64,000 nucleotides of DNA from Littorina saxatilis. Taxonomy: Eukaryota; Mollusca; Gastropoda; Littorinimorpha; Littorinidae. The stretch lies in contig NC_090258.1 in assembly GCF_037325665.1 (NCBI RefSeq), forward strand, positions 32,953,281 to 33,017,280, written 5' to 3'. The stretch's first letter is position 1, and the number at the start of each line of letters is the position of its first letter. Position numbers and translations under genes: made by a program. This document shows positions 23,868 through 30,599 of this stretch, piece by piece. The notes under the pieces were generated by a model, which was not told the origin of the DNA, made no database searches, and saw only the letters and a list, made by a program, of their open reading frames with translations.

Positions 23868-26696
23868 ATCGCGGCGCACACATATCATTCTGACAGGCAC
23901 ACTGTGACACACATGCACACACAGCCACAATGTCTCGAACAGTGACAACACATTGAACCACACACTGGCACACACACACATACACGTACTGTCAGAGGAG
24001 AAATAACCGTCTCTATTGAAACTTTCACTTTGTGTTGTCATTTGCACCGGTAGCACACAGAAGACATCTATATATATATATATATATACGATCTATATAT
24101 ATATATACGACTAGTGTCTGTCTGTCTGTCTGTCTGTCTGTTCGCGATGCACGGCCAAAGTTCTCGGTGGATCTTTTTCAAATTTGGACACCGTATTCAG
24201 CTACACCCCGGACACAACCTCATCGATGACATATTTCAACACGTGCTCTCAGCGCGCAGCGCTGTGCGCGCTGAACCGATTTTTTTGGGGTTTTTTTTTG
24301 TTGTTGTCGGGATCCACTACCAGTCCTTATCTTCTCCAGTGTTTTCAGCCGCGATTATCTCCCTTCCTCCGTGTGGCGTCAATTCATATTCCCGTTACTA
24401 CGTTACTATTTGTAGAAGGTCACTGCACGTTACTATTTTTAGAAGGTCTCCAGTGTTTTGCGCGTTTATCTCCTTTCCTTCGTGCGCCGGCGAAGCCGGC
24501 GTCCCAGGCGCAGCCTGGTATTCGGCTCTACTTCTTCCTGGCGAAGCCGGTACCCGGCGAAGCGGGTAATCATCTAGTTCCGAATGAATGAATGGGAGTG
24601 AATAACCACTGACACGCCTTCTCATTGGTCCAATGTGGAGAAAGCTATTATATCCCGTGGAGAAACGGGTACAAACGCTACTTTACAAGACCTTTGGTTT
24701 TTCTCCAGAAAAACTGTCATAGATTATTCCGAAGAAAAAGTTAATCGCAATAATGCTGCAGAAAAAACATGTAAACATTTTGCTGCAGAAAAACTGTTTT
24801 GCTGCAGAAAAAAAACGATGCTTCGGCGGATGATGACATTATTCAGAAATGCTGCAGAAAACCCGGGTTTTTTCTGGAACATTTCTGTTTTTCTGCAGAA
24901 TAACCGAATCAAGTCATAACATGATCCGCTAAGGATACAGTCGGTAGTACCGTACGAAACACTGTGTTTACAGCTAGGACATGCCTTAATAAATGAAGGC
25001 CAAAAATACGTCATATATTTATGCCCTTCATTCACTTGGACTTCAGCTCTTAGCATCTCCAGCCGCGCGGGAGTCGAAAGAAATATAAGACAAAGTTCAA
25101 GTGATTCCGTGGTCACGCCGTAGACGGTGGCACGCCTAGTTTTTTCCACCGCAGGAACAACACCCAATTCGTTCCCCCGCAAGACGAACAACATGGTAGG
25201 TGTCTCCAAATTAATGCCTTAAAATAGTAGATAACCAGACTTTCTAGTATTGAAGTTTATATCATACTGTTCGGTACTTTATTTTGCATTGGATCAGCTA
25301 GTTGTCTTACCATTTACACTCTCGTGTACTACATAAGAGAAGAAATGTCATCAAGACAAGTCAGAAATACTGTCTCCCACGTTAAAAATGTTGAAATAAC
25401 ACAAAGCACGGTCAACAGAAGGGCTTAAATCTTTTTGCTGGTCAAAGTCAAACTACTTGTGGATACTGCTCTTCAATTTTAAGTTTAAGCTTACCTTAGT
25501 TTAGACTCACGATCGGTTCAAAGATCAACAGTGAAATTTGACGGGGTAAGATCCCCCGCAGCTTGGTCGATTTGCCTACTACACCCCACCGCAACACTAG
25601 GGTAAGATCCCCCGCCGTTATGTTTATCAGAAAAAAATGACATACAGCTATAATTTTTGTGTAAATCCACTAATTATGGATGTGATTGGACTCTGACATC
25701 TTCAGATGTACTCCAACATTTGGCACGAGCAATAAGTCACCGATTAACCATTGTTTTAGTGTGTGTGCGTGTGCGTGTGTGTGTGTGTGTGTGCGCGTGC
25801 ATGTGTGTGTATGTGTGTGCGTGCGTGCATGTGTGTGTGTGTCTGTGTGTGTGTGTGTGTGTGTGAAAGAATTGCACATAAATATGTCCACTTTACACAG
25901 GAAGCTGTGAGGTTCTTACTTTTTGCTTTGAGTCCAGAGATATACTCTGACAGGCATGCAAGACTTCATAATTATGATGAGGAGAATCGTTTGTACTTGA
26001 AGGATTGTGCTTTTTAACAAAGCAGAATTATAAAACAAAAACAAAAAGCACTCAACTCTCTGTCTCTTTTTTCCTTTTTTTGTGGTCATAAACAAAACAA
26101 ACCTGATTAACTGCGTGTCATATAAAACTGTCGAGCACACTTATTCTTGAATGTCATAGATAATCTAGTTTTGAACTTGTATGACATAAAACCCTCTTGT
26201 GGTGTATCGCTTTGCACAATTCTTGTATTAAGTTGAACTCTTTTCCCTTTGCAGATACTCATCAGTGGTTACATGCTTGTAAAGCGATGACAGTGTTGTC
26301 AAGAAAATGAATTACATGTACATGTGTAAACTTTCATCTTGTAACTTTTTGATTAGTGCAGGTGCACAAACATGAATGCTACACAACTTTGGATTTTCAT
26401 TTGTTTTATTTCACCAACAAAAAACTCTAATTACAGTGTATTATCCAGAACAAAACACCTGTTGCATTTGAAAAACAAACACACCTTGTAACCTCTTTAG
26501 AAAGACAGCTTCACTAATCCTTACACATGTTGCAAACTTATTTCAGCCTGGACTGATTCTGTGATTAACACATACTAAGTATATTTAAATATATACATAC
26601 AAACAAATATGGAAAAAATAACCAAAACAAGCCTTCACGCTTTCACCTTTATATATATATATATATATATATATTTATGCATGTATGGACATCACC

Positions 26697-26791
<95 letters not shown>

Positions 26792-28536
26792 TCTACAAGT
26801 ACAATTGTCTTTAAAATGTATAACTCAAGAACGCCCATAAAAAAATAAACAATCATAGAACGTGATTGTCAAACCATTCTGTTTGAACTTCAAAATGAAT
26901 GTTAACTGTTGATTTTCATCACAACCTTGCCAGTCAAATTAAAAAGAATGTTTCCGTGTCACAGTGTTGTTAAAAAAAAAGGGATTTACATACTTTTTAC
27001 GCTTTACATTTGAAATAAACAACATCAACATTCCTTGTTGTCTGTGTGTTGTCTGTGAATGGAGCGACAGAACAGGATAAATCTAAACGAAATCATGGTG
27101 TCAAACAGCAGTTTCCATCTTGAGCCCGACGCCTATGCCTGGCAAGACCAGAGCGATGCTTATACCGCTTCATGCACGCATTGCATAAATAAGCGTAGCC
27201 ATTAGAGTGGGTGATTTGGTGGTCACGAAGATACTTTCTTCTCATGAACGACTTTTGACAGGTTTGGCACTGAAACTCCGGCTTTTCACCTTGACATATA
27301 TACTTGTCCAGACTGCGTTTGTGTGCGTAAGATTTTTTGCAAACACCACACTGGAAAGGTTTGGTGCCTGCATGCTTGTTCATATGAGACTGGTAATCTA
27401 CCTGTCGACCAAACCTCTTGTCACAAACTATGCATACAAAACGAGATTCATTGCCATGTTTCTCACGTTTGTGATTGTCCAATGTTCGCTTGTGTTTGTA
27501 TGCTGATCCGCATTCGTCACACAAATGGAGGAGACCAACCTTCTTCGGTGTAGAAGTCTGTAAAGGGACTGTCTCACCTATAGTCACCTCACTACTGATG
27601 TCTAGGTAGCTGTCGATTACTTCCCCAGACACCTCCCCTGCAGATAGCGTGTGGTCGCTGGTCTCCATCTGTCAAATAAAAACGCTTCAAACGGGTCAGT
27701 TTTGCTGTGCATGGTGTGCTTTTTCATCGCGCATGTGCGGGGGGGCGTAGTAGGCACTCCGGCAAAAATGCGGGGGACCTTATCTGGTGTCTGCGGGGGA
27801 CCTTACCCACTGAGAATCGAGTACCACAAAATAACGCTAGATTAGAGCAGCTTATCCACGATGCTGGTGCCCAAAAACGCGCATACAAGGCTGCAAGGTA
27901 TCGAAGATTAAACTGTGAGTATTAAAATAGTGCTTTAAATGGTAGTTCTAGGTTAATTTGTACGAAATTGAGACCTCTCTGTATAATTTTCACGGACTTC
28001 GGCAGAAAATCGAACGCCACTGTTCACGAGTACACAACAAGACATAAGTTACATATTATACATATAGCCTAGGCAATTCTGCTTCAGAATATCTATACTT
28101 GATAATGTGATTTGCCACAACGTACCTTCACAGGGTAATTCCTTTGCGAGATAACAATTTTGCTTCCGCGTGCGGGGGAACGAATTGGGTGTTGTTCATG
28201 CGGTGGAAAAAACTAGGCGTGCCACCGTCTACGGCGTGGTGGTGTAGATGAAGAAAAAAAATCAGTGCCTTAAACAGGAACCGTTAATCACGCTTAGAAC
28301 AACATCAAAATAAAGCTCAAACTCACCTGTGGCTGAATTACACTTACAGTTACAGCGAGAGGTTTCGAAGGTCGAATGCTTGAAAGATCCCGGTGCGGTT
28401 CGTGAAACTGAAAGTGAAAGTTGCTTGCAGATGCACGTAGAGCAGACGGCAATTTCAGCGCCGACGCACTCGGCGATGTACGCAAGAGACCAAGAGCACA
28501 AGTGCTCTGTCTCGATAGCAAAAAGCAAGCAGCCAT
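5098..28536 (-). CDS. AOX: Alternative oxidase, copy A (10 coding exons, 367 aa)
   Basis: Mitochondrial ubiquinol oxidase of the di-iron carboxylate family: oxidises ubiquinol and reduces oxygen to water at the inner membrane, bypassing complexes III and IV without pumping protons. Coding exons on the minus strand are 28,536-28,327; 21,229-21,123; 18,776-18,675; 15,573-15,510; 14,604-14,513; 8,856-8,738; 7,598-7,506; 6,405-6,293; 5,581-5,504; 5,223-5,098. All introns are GT-AG and the phases close to one 1,104-nt frame. Residues 1-70 are an Arg/Ser/Leu/Ala-rich leader. Di-iron ligands by alignment to the trypanosome enzyme from memory are Glu198 (LETVAGVPG), Glu237 and His240 (ENERMH), Glu288 (LEEEA), Glu342 and His345 (ADEAHH); Tyr295 is the conserved active-site Tyr. 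The C-terminus NPYKPGK is the animal AOX signature. The intron content is described separately. Nothing looks broken, though expression is unknown. Confidence 0.93.
5504..5581 (-). CDS. AOX: AOX-A exon 9
   Basis: 78 nt coding [20 protein letters not shown] then NYWRLT, the AP-x-x-A-x-x-YW helix conserved in AOX. Most divergent of the core exons relative to copy B (6 of 26 residues differ). Confidence 0.93.
5612..5953. mobile_element. MITE with CAGGGGCGG ends and 5-bp TSD (hAT5-like), in AOX-A intron 8
   Basis: Ends CAGGGGCGGA and TCCGCCCCTG are inverted; flanks are both CACAT, a 5-bp target duplication. The inside has G/C runs and a short GGCGCTTCGCGCC palindrome, with no ORF. Same family as 15,619-15,919 and 38,744-39,039. 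Confidence 0.75.
6293..6405 (-). CDS. AOX: AOX-A exon 8 (LEEEA motif)
   Basis: 113 nt coding [20 protein letters not shown] then [17 protein letters not shown]. Contains ligand Glu288 and Tyr295. Differs from copy B mainly in the ACYI/IWYA tract. Confidence 0.95.
6460..6830 (-). mobile_element. tRNA-headed SINE with (GAA)n tail, AOX-A intron 7
   Basis: The minus strand starts with a tRNA-like head (box A TGGTGGTAAGTTG, box B TTTCGAATCCC), then a core including AAAGATCCTGTAATCCATGT and GGGTTATGGAAAC, and ends in GAAGAAGAAAAA. It is flanked by a perfect 10-bp target duplication GCCATGTATT (6,450-6,459 and 6,831-6,840). Copy B lacks it at the matching site. Confidence 0.8.
7312..7419. mobile_element. 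Small foldback MITE, AOX-A intron 7
   Basis: Arms 7,312-7,337 and 7,394-7,419 are perfect 26-bp reverse complements (GTTATTTGTATTTTTGACC...). The 56-bp loop has no ORF. Confidence 0.7.
7506..7598 (-). CDS. AOX: AOX-A exon 7 (ENERMH motif)
   Basis: 93 nt coding [20 protein letters not shown] and on to VIGSQ. Contains ligands Glu237 and His240. Donor CAAG|GTGCGT. Confidence 0.95.
7811..8551 (+). mobile_element. SINE family R3 (CCCGCGGGTTAG...(GAAA)n), interrupted
   Basis: Starts CCCCCCGCGGGTTAGGGGGA and ends AACACCAAATAAAGAAAGAAAG. It is split by a 367-bp MITE at 8,059-8,425. Other R3 copies at 8,921, 9,460, 58,124 and 59,164 carry clear target duplications, so this is a retroposon with an A-rich tail. 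Confidence 0.8.
8059..8425. mobile_element. MITE with GGCCAAAAA ends and TTA target duplication (Harbinger-like), inside a SINE
   Basis: About 30-bp inverted ends, GGCCAAAAAAAAAAAATTGT and its complement, with the host SINE trinucleotide TTA duplicated at 8,056-8,058 and 8,426-8,428. A 3-bp TWA duplication is the PIF/Harbinger rule. Confidence 0.75.
8738..8856 (-). CDS. AOX: AOX-A exon 6 (first iron ligand)
   Basis: 119 nt coding [20 protein letters not shown] and on to HGWIHTLL. Holds Glu198 of the di-iron site and the hydrophobic face that lies in the inner leaflet. Confidence 0.95.
8921..9269 (-). mobile_element. SINE R3 copy, AOX-A intron 5
   Basis: Minus orientation; tail (CTTT)n at 8,921, head at 9,269. 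Flanked by a 15-bp perfect duplication CACTCAATCTTATCT (8,906-8,920 and 9,270-9,284). The AOX-B intron keeps the unoccupied site near 49,389-49,411 (TTCTAAGATAAGGTCGAGTG), so insertion followed the gene duplication. Confidence 0.88.
9460..9844 (+). mobile_element. SINE R3 copy, AOX-A intron 5
   Basis: Flanked by a 15-bp perfect duplication ATCCAGCCACCCACC (9,445-9,459 and 9,845-9,859). The homologous AOX-B site near 49,226-49,242 is empty. The 5' region differs from the other copies by a short insert containing TCTCATATTGGTTGGGAC. Confidence 0.88.
9909..10817. mobile_element. TA-flanked TIR element (CAGTGGAACCCCCC ends) hosting a second MITE
   Basis: Ends CAGTGGAACCCCCCTTTTAA and the inverse of TTAAGTTGGGGGGTCCACCG are flanked by TA on both sides, a mariner/Tc1-type target. 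The body is repeated GTCTTAAAAAGGAGGGA units. It is interrupted at 10,076-10,797. Confidence 0.65.
10076..10797. mobile_element. TTAA-flanked MITE (piggyBac-like), AOX-A intron 5
   Basis: Both sides carry TTAA and both ends read AGGCANAGTAAGCCTCCCGT inverted. A second member in opposite internal orientation lies at 16,423-17,176. No ORF of note. The superfamily assignment rests on the TTAA target only. Confidence 0.7.
10849..14316. mobile_element. 3.5-kb inverted-repeat-bounded element with dispersed GTAACACNACTGA motifs, AOX-A intron 5
   Basis: Imperfect inverted ends: TATATATGGGTGTTTTTCAA at 10,850 and its complement at 14,287-14,316. The inside holds at least ten copies of GTAACACNACTGA in both orientations (near 11,043, 11,383-11,443, 11,968, 13,494-13,560, 13,706, 13,893) and a nested LINE 3' end. 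No transposase recognised, so the class is unknown. Confidence 0.5.
12426..13250 (-). mobile_element. I-clade-like LINE, 3' end with RNase H and C-terminal domain
   Basis: The minus strand codes an RNase H end ([21 protein letters not shown]) and a C-terminal tail with [20 protein letters not shown] and [20 protein letters not shown], a CxxC-x-H-x-C finger typical of I and related LINEs. The 3' end terminates in (TAAC)n at 12,426-12,450. The copy is 5'-truncated near 13,250 and its two reading frames are shifted relative to each other, so it is dead. Confidence 0.8.
14365..14490. repeat. Triplicated 44-bp segment next to AOX-A exon 5
   Basis: GGCAGCTAAACTTCCATTCC followed by AAATGTCTGCTCCC occurs three times in tandem. 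Copy B has one matching unit after its exon 5 (near 47,262-47,300), so the expansion is private to A. Confidence 0.8.
14513..14604 (-). CDS. AOX: AOX-A exon 5
   Basis: 92 nt coding [20 protein letters not shown] and on to HKWLK (Lys split with exon 6); first membrane-associated helix region of AOX. Donor CTGAA|GTGAGA. Confidence 0.92.
14893..14985. mobile_element. SINE/LINE tail fragment with (TAA)n
   Basis: (TAA)n followed by TTACTTATATAGCGCGTAAA and GAGCGCTTTACAC, a 3' tail type resembling the end of the SINE at 54,246-54,698. No head is present. Confidence 0.5.
15010..15470. repeat. CA/GT microsatellites in AOX-A intron 4
   Basis: (CA)n at 15,030-15,113 and (GT)n at 15,392-15,450. AOX-B intron 4 carries a CA run at the matching place (46,778-46,856), so the microsatellite is older than the duplication. 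Confidence 0.8.
15510..15573 (-). CDS. AOX: AOX-A exon 4
   Basis: 64 nt coding [21 protein letters not shown]. Acceptor TTCAG, donor AAG|GTCAGA. Copy B has Gln and Gly where this has Lys and Cys. Confidence 0.9.
15619..15919. mobile_element. hAT5-like MITE, AOX-A intron 3, 46 bp before exon 4
   Basis: Ends CAGGGCCGGACC and GGTCCGGCCCTG, flanked by GGTTC on both sides (5-bp duplication). It lies just upstream of the exon 4 acceptor. No ORF. Confidence 0.75.
16423..17176. mobile_element. TTAA-flanked MITE, second copy, AOX-A intron 3
   Basis: AGGCACAGTGCGCCTCCCGT at the left and the inverse at the right, each bordered by TTAA. Internal sequence is the reverse complement of the copy at 10,076-10,797 (for example GCGCTAGACCTAACTTTTAA), with over 100 bp of related inverted ends. 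Confidence 0.75.
17180..18160. other. Non-coding intron stretch with CTCGCGAGA inverted pair
   Basis: No gene seen. At 17,910-18,055 an inverted pair of CTCTCGCGAGAC/GCTTTGAACAT and GCTCTGAAGCTTGCGAGAG-like segments could form a hairpin. A GT run lies at 17,699-17,727. Confidence 0.5.
18165..18232 (+). repeat. tRNA-like sequence, probable SINE head
   Basis: Box A-like TGGCTTGGTGG and a perfect box B GGTTCGATTCC with a T-arm stem CCGGG/CCCGG. The would-be acceptor strands do not pair, so this is tRNA-derived rather than a working tRNA gene. Confidence 0.55.
18675..18776 (-). CDS. AOX: AOX-A exon 3
   Basis: 102 nt coding [16 protein letters not shown] and ending YTLPHPIW, the conserved entry to the AOX domain. 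Six codons shorter than in copy B, in the variable stretch after QETH. Acceptor TGTACAG, donor TTG|GTCAGT. Confidence 0.9.
18790..20217. other. AOX-A intron 2, alignable with AOX-B intron 2
   Basis: No gene. Two blocks match AOX-B intron 2 inverted: 18,800-18,930 (CCAGCTAAAAGTGGGATAGG type) and 19,190-19,360 (GATAAAGATCCTAAGC), plus 19,440-19,600 (GACCATATTCGAACAAT). A G run lies at 19,355-19,374. The piece 19,860-20,160 has internally repeated GCTNTAGCTTCAAAAACA. Confidence 0.6.
20234..21115 (+). mobile_element. 0.88-kb repeat family F1, copy at the AOX-A exon 2 donor
   Basis: Begins with ACAAGTCGCGTAAGGCGAAA and ends with CTTGACTAAATGT; both ends contain the palindromic TTTAGTCAAG/CTTGACTAAA pair. 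The middle has a CA/GACA microsatellite and no ORF. Flanked by a perfect 16-bp duplication AACTAACTTGAAATGC (20,218-20,233 and 21,116-21,131). That duplicated site is AOX exon 2 sequence plus its splice donor, as copy B confirms. Confidence 0.85.
21123..21229 (-). CDS. AOX: AOX-A exon 2
   Basis: 107 nt coding [18 protein letters not shown] and on to LEHFK, a charged linker before the catalytic core. The donor is CAA|GTTAGT. A 16-bp target duplication made by the repeat at 20,234-21,115 covers this donor, so a second identical donor sequence lies 898 bp downstream. An acceptor three bases upstream (TTGCAG|CAG) would add one Gln. Confidence 0.88.
21559..21655. mobile_element. Short hairpin element with ATAGACCTATATTAG ends
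   Basis: CATAGACCTATATTAG at the left and CTAATATAGGTCTATG at the right. A lone half (ATAGACCTATAT) recurs at 23,085. In AOX-A intron 1. Confidence 0.55.
21990..22060. repeat. Short tandem repeat of GGCCAGTAGGGTTTC
   Basis: Four imperfect units of 15-17 bp directly abutting the next TIR element. Confidence 0.7.
22063..23070. mobile_element. TA-flanked TIR element (GGGGAGACTGGGGCTAGTCC ends), AOX-A intron 1
   Basis: 1,008 bp. Left end GGGGAGACTGGGGCTAGTCC, right end the near-complement; TA at 22,061-22,062 and 23,071-23,072. A segment of about 150 bp (TGTTCATGCGNACATAAAAA to GTCTCC) occurs at 22,488-22,640 and 22,920-23,070, and its last 50 bp is repeated again at 22,640-22,690. No transposase. 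Confidence 0.75.
23467..23726. repeat. Imperfect inverted repeat (hairpin) around a telomere-like stretch
   Basis: Left arm begins TGTCACGAACTGAAAACTCT (23,467); the right arm ends with its complement (23,726). The loop includes 23,583-23,620, four TAACCC-type units broken by TTGTCC and TAGTCC. Confidence 0.7.
23836..23866. repeat. (CA)n microsatellite
   Basis: About fifteen CA units; a further CA-rich stretch follows to 23,990. Confidence 0.85.
24063..24575 (+). mobile_element. Repeat family F2, shortened copy, AOX-A intron 1
   Basis: Starts in (TA)n then CGACTAGTGTCTGTCTG, includes the palindromic CAGCGCGCAGCGCTG-type core and ends GGTAATCATCTAG. Compared with the copy at 34,447-35,338 it lacks much of the middle and 3' part. 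Carries GGCGAAGCCGG repeats. Confidence 0.75.
24930..25065 (-). pseudogene. Unrecognised coding-like fragment (NEGHK...WPSFI..CPSCKHS)
   Basis: The minus strand reads [20 protein letters not shown] then [10 protein letters not shown]. The same segment, with changes mostly kept in one frame but with a stop, lies on the plus strand at 40,155-40,255 in AOX-B intron 1. I do not recognise the family. It may be an exon of another gene or an old repeat carried along by the AOX duplication. Confidence 0.35.
25759..25865. repeat. (GT)n microsatellite, interrupted
   Basis: GT runs broken by GC and AT dinucleotides over about 105 bp. Confidence 0.85.
25900..26640. other. Intron 1 stretch without gene
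   Basis: AT-rich, no ORF with codon structure, no recognised repeat. Confidence 0.6.
26650..26790. repeat. (TA)n and 46-unit (CA)n microsatellites
   Basis: (TA)n at 26,650-26,674, then uninterrupted (CA)46 at 26,699-26,790. Confidence 0.95.
27093..27668 (-). CDS. C2H2 zinc-finger protein, 191 aa, nested in AOX-A intron 1
   Basis: An uninterrupted frame from ATG at 27,668 to TGA at 27,093. A 40-residue acidic, Ser/Thr-rich N-terminus is followed by five finger units: C50-x2-C53...H66-x4-H71; C79...H95-x3-H99; a degenerate third unit (C107, C110, then Tyr123 where His is expected); C134...H150-x3-H154; and a last unit that keeps H178 but lacks the second His. Linkers such as AGTKPF match the class. 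Fingers of this type bind DNA or RNA. The sequence TTTGACAG just before the ATG looks like a splice acceptor, so an upstream 5' UTR exon is possible; otherwise it is an intronless retrocopy. It lies on the same strand as AOX-A, between 67-bp inverted repeats, and copy B has no counterpart in the window. The target is unknown. Confidence 0.7.
   Translation of the reverse strand: METSDHTLSAGEVSGEVIDSYLDISSEVTIGETVPLQTSTPKKVGLLHLCDECGSAYKHKRTLDNHKREKHGNESRFVCIVCDKRFGRQVDYQSHMNKHAGTKPFQCGVCKKSYAHKRSLDKYICQGEKPEFQCQTCQKSFMRRKYLRDHQITHSNGYAYLCNACMKRYKHRSGLARHRRRAQDGNCCLTP
28327..28536 (-). CDS. AOX: AOX-A exon 1 (start codon and mitochondrial leader)
   Basis: Seventy codons beginning [20 protein letters not shown], with many Arg, Ser, Ala and Leu and no acid until the forties, as expected for a matrix-targeting peptide. 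Donor is CAG|GTGAGT, phase 0. The start is chosen because the same ATG, leader and about 110 nt of 5' UTR are conserved in copy B. Confidence 0.9.
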
Positions 28537-28650
28537 GTGTGATAAACGTACTCAAATGAAGTCCCAGGTATGTACGATGGTCTTGTCTTTGAGTCTGAAA
28601 ACTCTGTATATATTCTGGTTGTATCTCGGTCATCGACCTACGTCTCACAT
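28537..28650 (-). promoter_or_regulatory. AOX: AOX-A 5' UTR and proximal upstream, conserved with AOX-B
   Basis: About 110 nt directly upstream of the ATG is nearly identical to 38,218-38,327 (GTCGATGACCG, TTTCAGACTCAAAGAC, GACTTCATTTGAGTACG). Similarity stops at about 28,650. No TATA box at a usual spacing. Start context is CACACATGG. Confidence 0.6.
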
Positions 28651-28659
28651 TTGTACACT

Positions 28660-29850
28660 GAATGACAAAAGCTGTGGGCTTCTCAGTACAAGCTCTTTAT
28701 TCCTGATCACACATGGGATGTCGATGTTCGTTGACAACTGATCAAGTGCGCATGTGCCAAAGTACAATTGCCACATCCTATCACTTTGATGACATCATTA
28801 GATGACATCATCAATGATCAGTTGGCAATATATCGTCACATCCCTCTTTAACCTGGGGAACGGGGGGGGGGGGGGGGGGGGTGGGTGGGAAGGGGTAAAA
28901 ATAATGGTTACAGAAATCTTTCTTTCTTTATTTGATGTTTAACGTCGTTTTCAACCGTTCAAGGTTATATCGCGACGTGTTACAGAAATGAAATCAAATA
29001 GAAATGGTAAAGTGAATGTAGATCTAACAATTCTAGCATGTTACATTTGTGCATGCCTCTGCATAATGGAGAATTTTCAAGTTGAAAAACGGTATATTTT
29101 GATGTACCCTCACTGGCCAGCCATAGTTGGGTGACTTTTTTAAAAATGGGAGACAACTACAACTTCGTTTTGCGCGAGCATTTGAAGCAGTAAAGTAATT
29201 CGTCTTGTTTTGTGCGATTTATGGTTTGAATTAAGAAGTTGCCACTAAAAACTTGCAAATCAATGAATATTTCCGAGGTTTGTCTTTGTCACATAGGAGA
29301 AATAAACGATTGGAAGCGATCGATTTGATACTGCAGGTGTGGTTCTTTGGCAGTCTGCTTGGATGCTTTGGCAGTCTGTAACACGCTGCAGTTTTCGCTC
29401 GAATATATGTTTTGGATTTATTATTTTGTTTTTTTCTTAATGAAGATGATCTAGTTGACTACTTTTCTTGAAATGCGCAAGAGGATGATAATCAGCAGTA
29501 GCTAAATATCTGTATTTTACTGTAAATAGGACCTTCACCTTCACCTTCACGCCGGCGCTAATGTTTTTAGGTCATAAGTATGGCTCGCAAAACAGATCTA
29601 AAGCTGCGGAGACAGTGTTGTGTATAGAATAGCTAGATTCACCGAAAAAAAATACATTACATGTATTTAACTTCTTATGATCAAACCATGAGGTAATTTA
29701 GTTACATGTAACATTGCTGAGAACTAGGCGTGTGAGTCTGTGTGCGTGTGTGTGCGTGTGTGTGTGATTCCCGCCAGATTAATTGTTCAAAGTGATATAA
29801 CACCAAATGACTAATGCTCAGTTTAATATTTTCTGCAGGTTTTTATTCCA
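28660..29850. other. Spacer between the AOX genes, no gene seen
   Basis: Contains a G run at 28,862-28,881, a truncated SINE R3 tail at 28,916-28,977 (minus), TGATGACATCATTAGATGACATCATCA at 28,787-28,813 as a double TGACATCA-like palindrome, and otherwise unremarkable AT-rich DNA. Confidence 0.6.
28916..28977 (-). mobile_element. SINE R3, 5'-truncated fragment
   Basis: Minus strand CGTCGCGATATAACCTTGAA and on to AAATAAAGAAAG. Only the last 60 bp of the family remain. Confidence 0.75.
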
Positions 29851-29851
29851 A

Positions 29852-30532
29852 TTACCAAACCATGGCGCTGTGTGTTTTGTGTGGTGTTCTACTTAACCTT
29901 GGAGGGAAGACTTTTGTGCCAACAGAAAGGAAGAGACAAGAAACTAACGATGAACACGAGCCGAAATCATATGCACTCGACTTATGAAATAGAAAGAAAT
30001 CAAATACGACGACGAAGAGAAGAAAAATTTTGAAAGTACCATTGGCATTGAACTTCCATCTCGGCGTGTGGCTGAGCTTAAAATAGGAATGTTGTTGCAA
30101 TCTGTTAGGCACTTTCCCTTTTGACAGGTAGTTTTTGCATGTACAGCAAAACACGGCCTTTTTTACAAATCCTAAAGACTGTCGGAAACTTCGCATGCTC
30201 TCTTGTGAACGCCATGTGAAACATTGATTCTGAAACAAAAATCTATGGCATGAATGACAATGGAAAGACGGTCTCTCTCTGATTCCAAGTTCATAATGAC
30301 AGTTATGAAGTGCTGAATTTAGAAAATCTGTAGATGAAGTAAAATCATTTGAATGTTGGCTTGTTGAAACTTCATAACAAACAGCCACCTCGTCTATATC
30401 ATTATCTGAAAGAATGCAAACTTCCTTTGAAACACCAACATTTGTATGGAAAACTTCTGTTTCTGTCATCTTTGATTTCATTTGACAACTTGGACTGATG
30501 GCATCTTCCAGAGATATATCCATTACTTTCAA
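29852..30532 (-). CDS. CxxC-domain ORF resembling DUF6570 / Helitron-associated protein, partial
   Basis: An open frame of 226 codons; only about residues 1-150 look coding. The core is FHCHSCHRFLFQNQCF (C92, C95) and AVFCCTCKNYLSKGKVP (C129, C132), the paired CxxC plus C-x2-C-x3-L-x-K-G-K-x-P pattern I associate with DUF6570, a domain met in long Helitron-type or helicase-linked proteins. After residue 150 the frame becomes Phe-rich and low in complexity, so the remainder is probably non-coding. A likely acceptor (GGCTTACAG) just before 30,553 would extend the frame upstream as NTKRRKLKVMD. No helicase or Rep domain is nearby. This could be one exon of a host gene or a captured fragment. Confidence 0.5.
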   Translation of the reverse strand: MKVMDISLEDAISPSCQMKSKMTETEVFHTNVGVSKEVCILSDNDIDEVAVCYEVSTSQHSNDFTSSTDFLNSALHNCHYELGIRERPSFHCHSCHRFLFQNQCFTWRSQESMRSFRQSLGFVKKAVFCCTCKNYLSKGKVPNRLQQHSYFKLSHTPRWKFNANGTFKIFLLFVVVFDFFLFHKSSAYDFGSCSSLVSCLFLSVGTKVFPPRLSRTPHKTHSAMVW

Positions 30533-30599
30533 CTTGCGCCTCTTTGTATTCCTGTAAGCCTGCCACTTATTTATAAAAAGAAACGTTTGATACTTTTAC

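Larger units (their letters stand above)
25114..28238. repeat. 67-bp inverted repeat pair flanking a zinc-finger ORF
   Basis: 25,114-25,180 and 28,172-28,238 are reverse complements at 66 of 67 positions (CACGCCGTAGACGGTGGCAC...). Inside them, 25,538-25,620 and 27,735-27,812 form a second, looser inverted pair (GCGGGGGATCTTACC). The near identity points to a recent origin. This could be a composite TIR element or an inverted duplication. Confidence 0.7.

Noticed and set aside
24398-24625. ORFs in the F2 repeats (24.1-24.6, 34.4-35.0, 43.4-44.8 kb) as a conserved small protein family
   Set aside because: All lie within repeats, in several frames at once, with no shared domain.
25657-25910. 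Cys/Val or Thr/His-rich ORFs over microsatellites (also 23.8, 33.8, 46.8 and 58.7 kb)
   Set aside because: Pure translations of GT/CA runs.
28421-28741. Plus-strand ORF opposite AOX-A exon 1, with a homologue opposite AOX-B exon 1 (38,090-38,443)
   Set aside because: Conserved only because the sense strand is the conserved leader exon and 5' UTR; no independent coding pattern.
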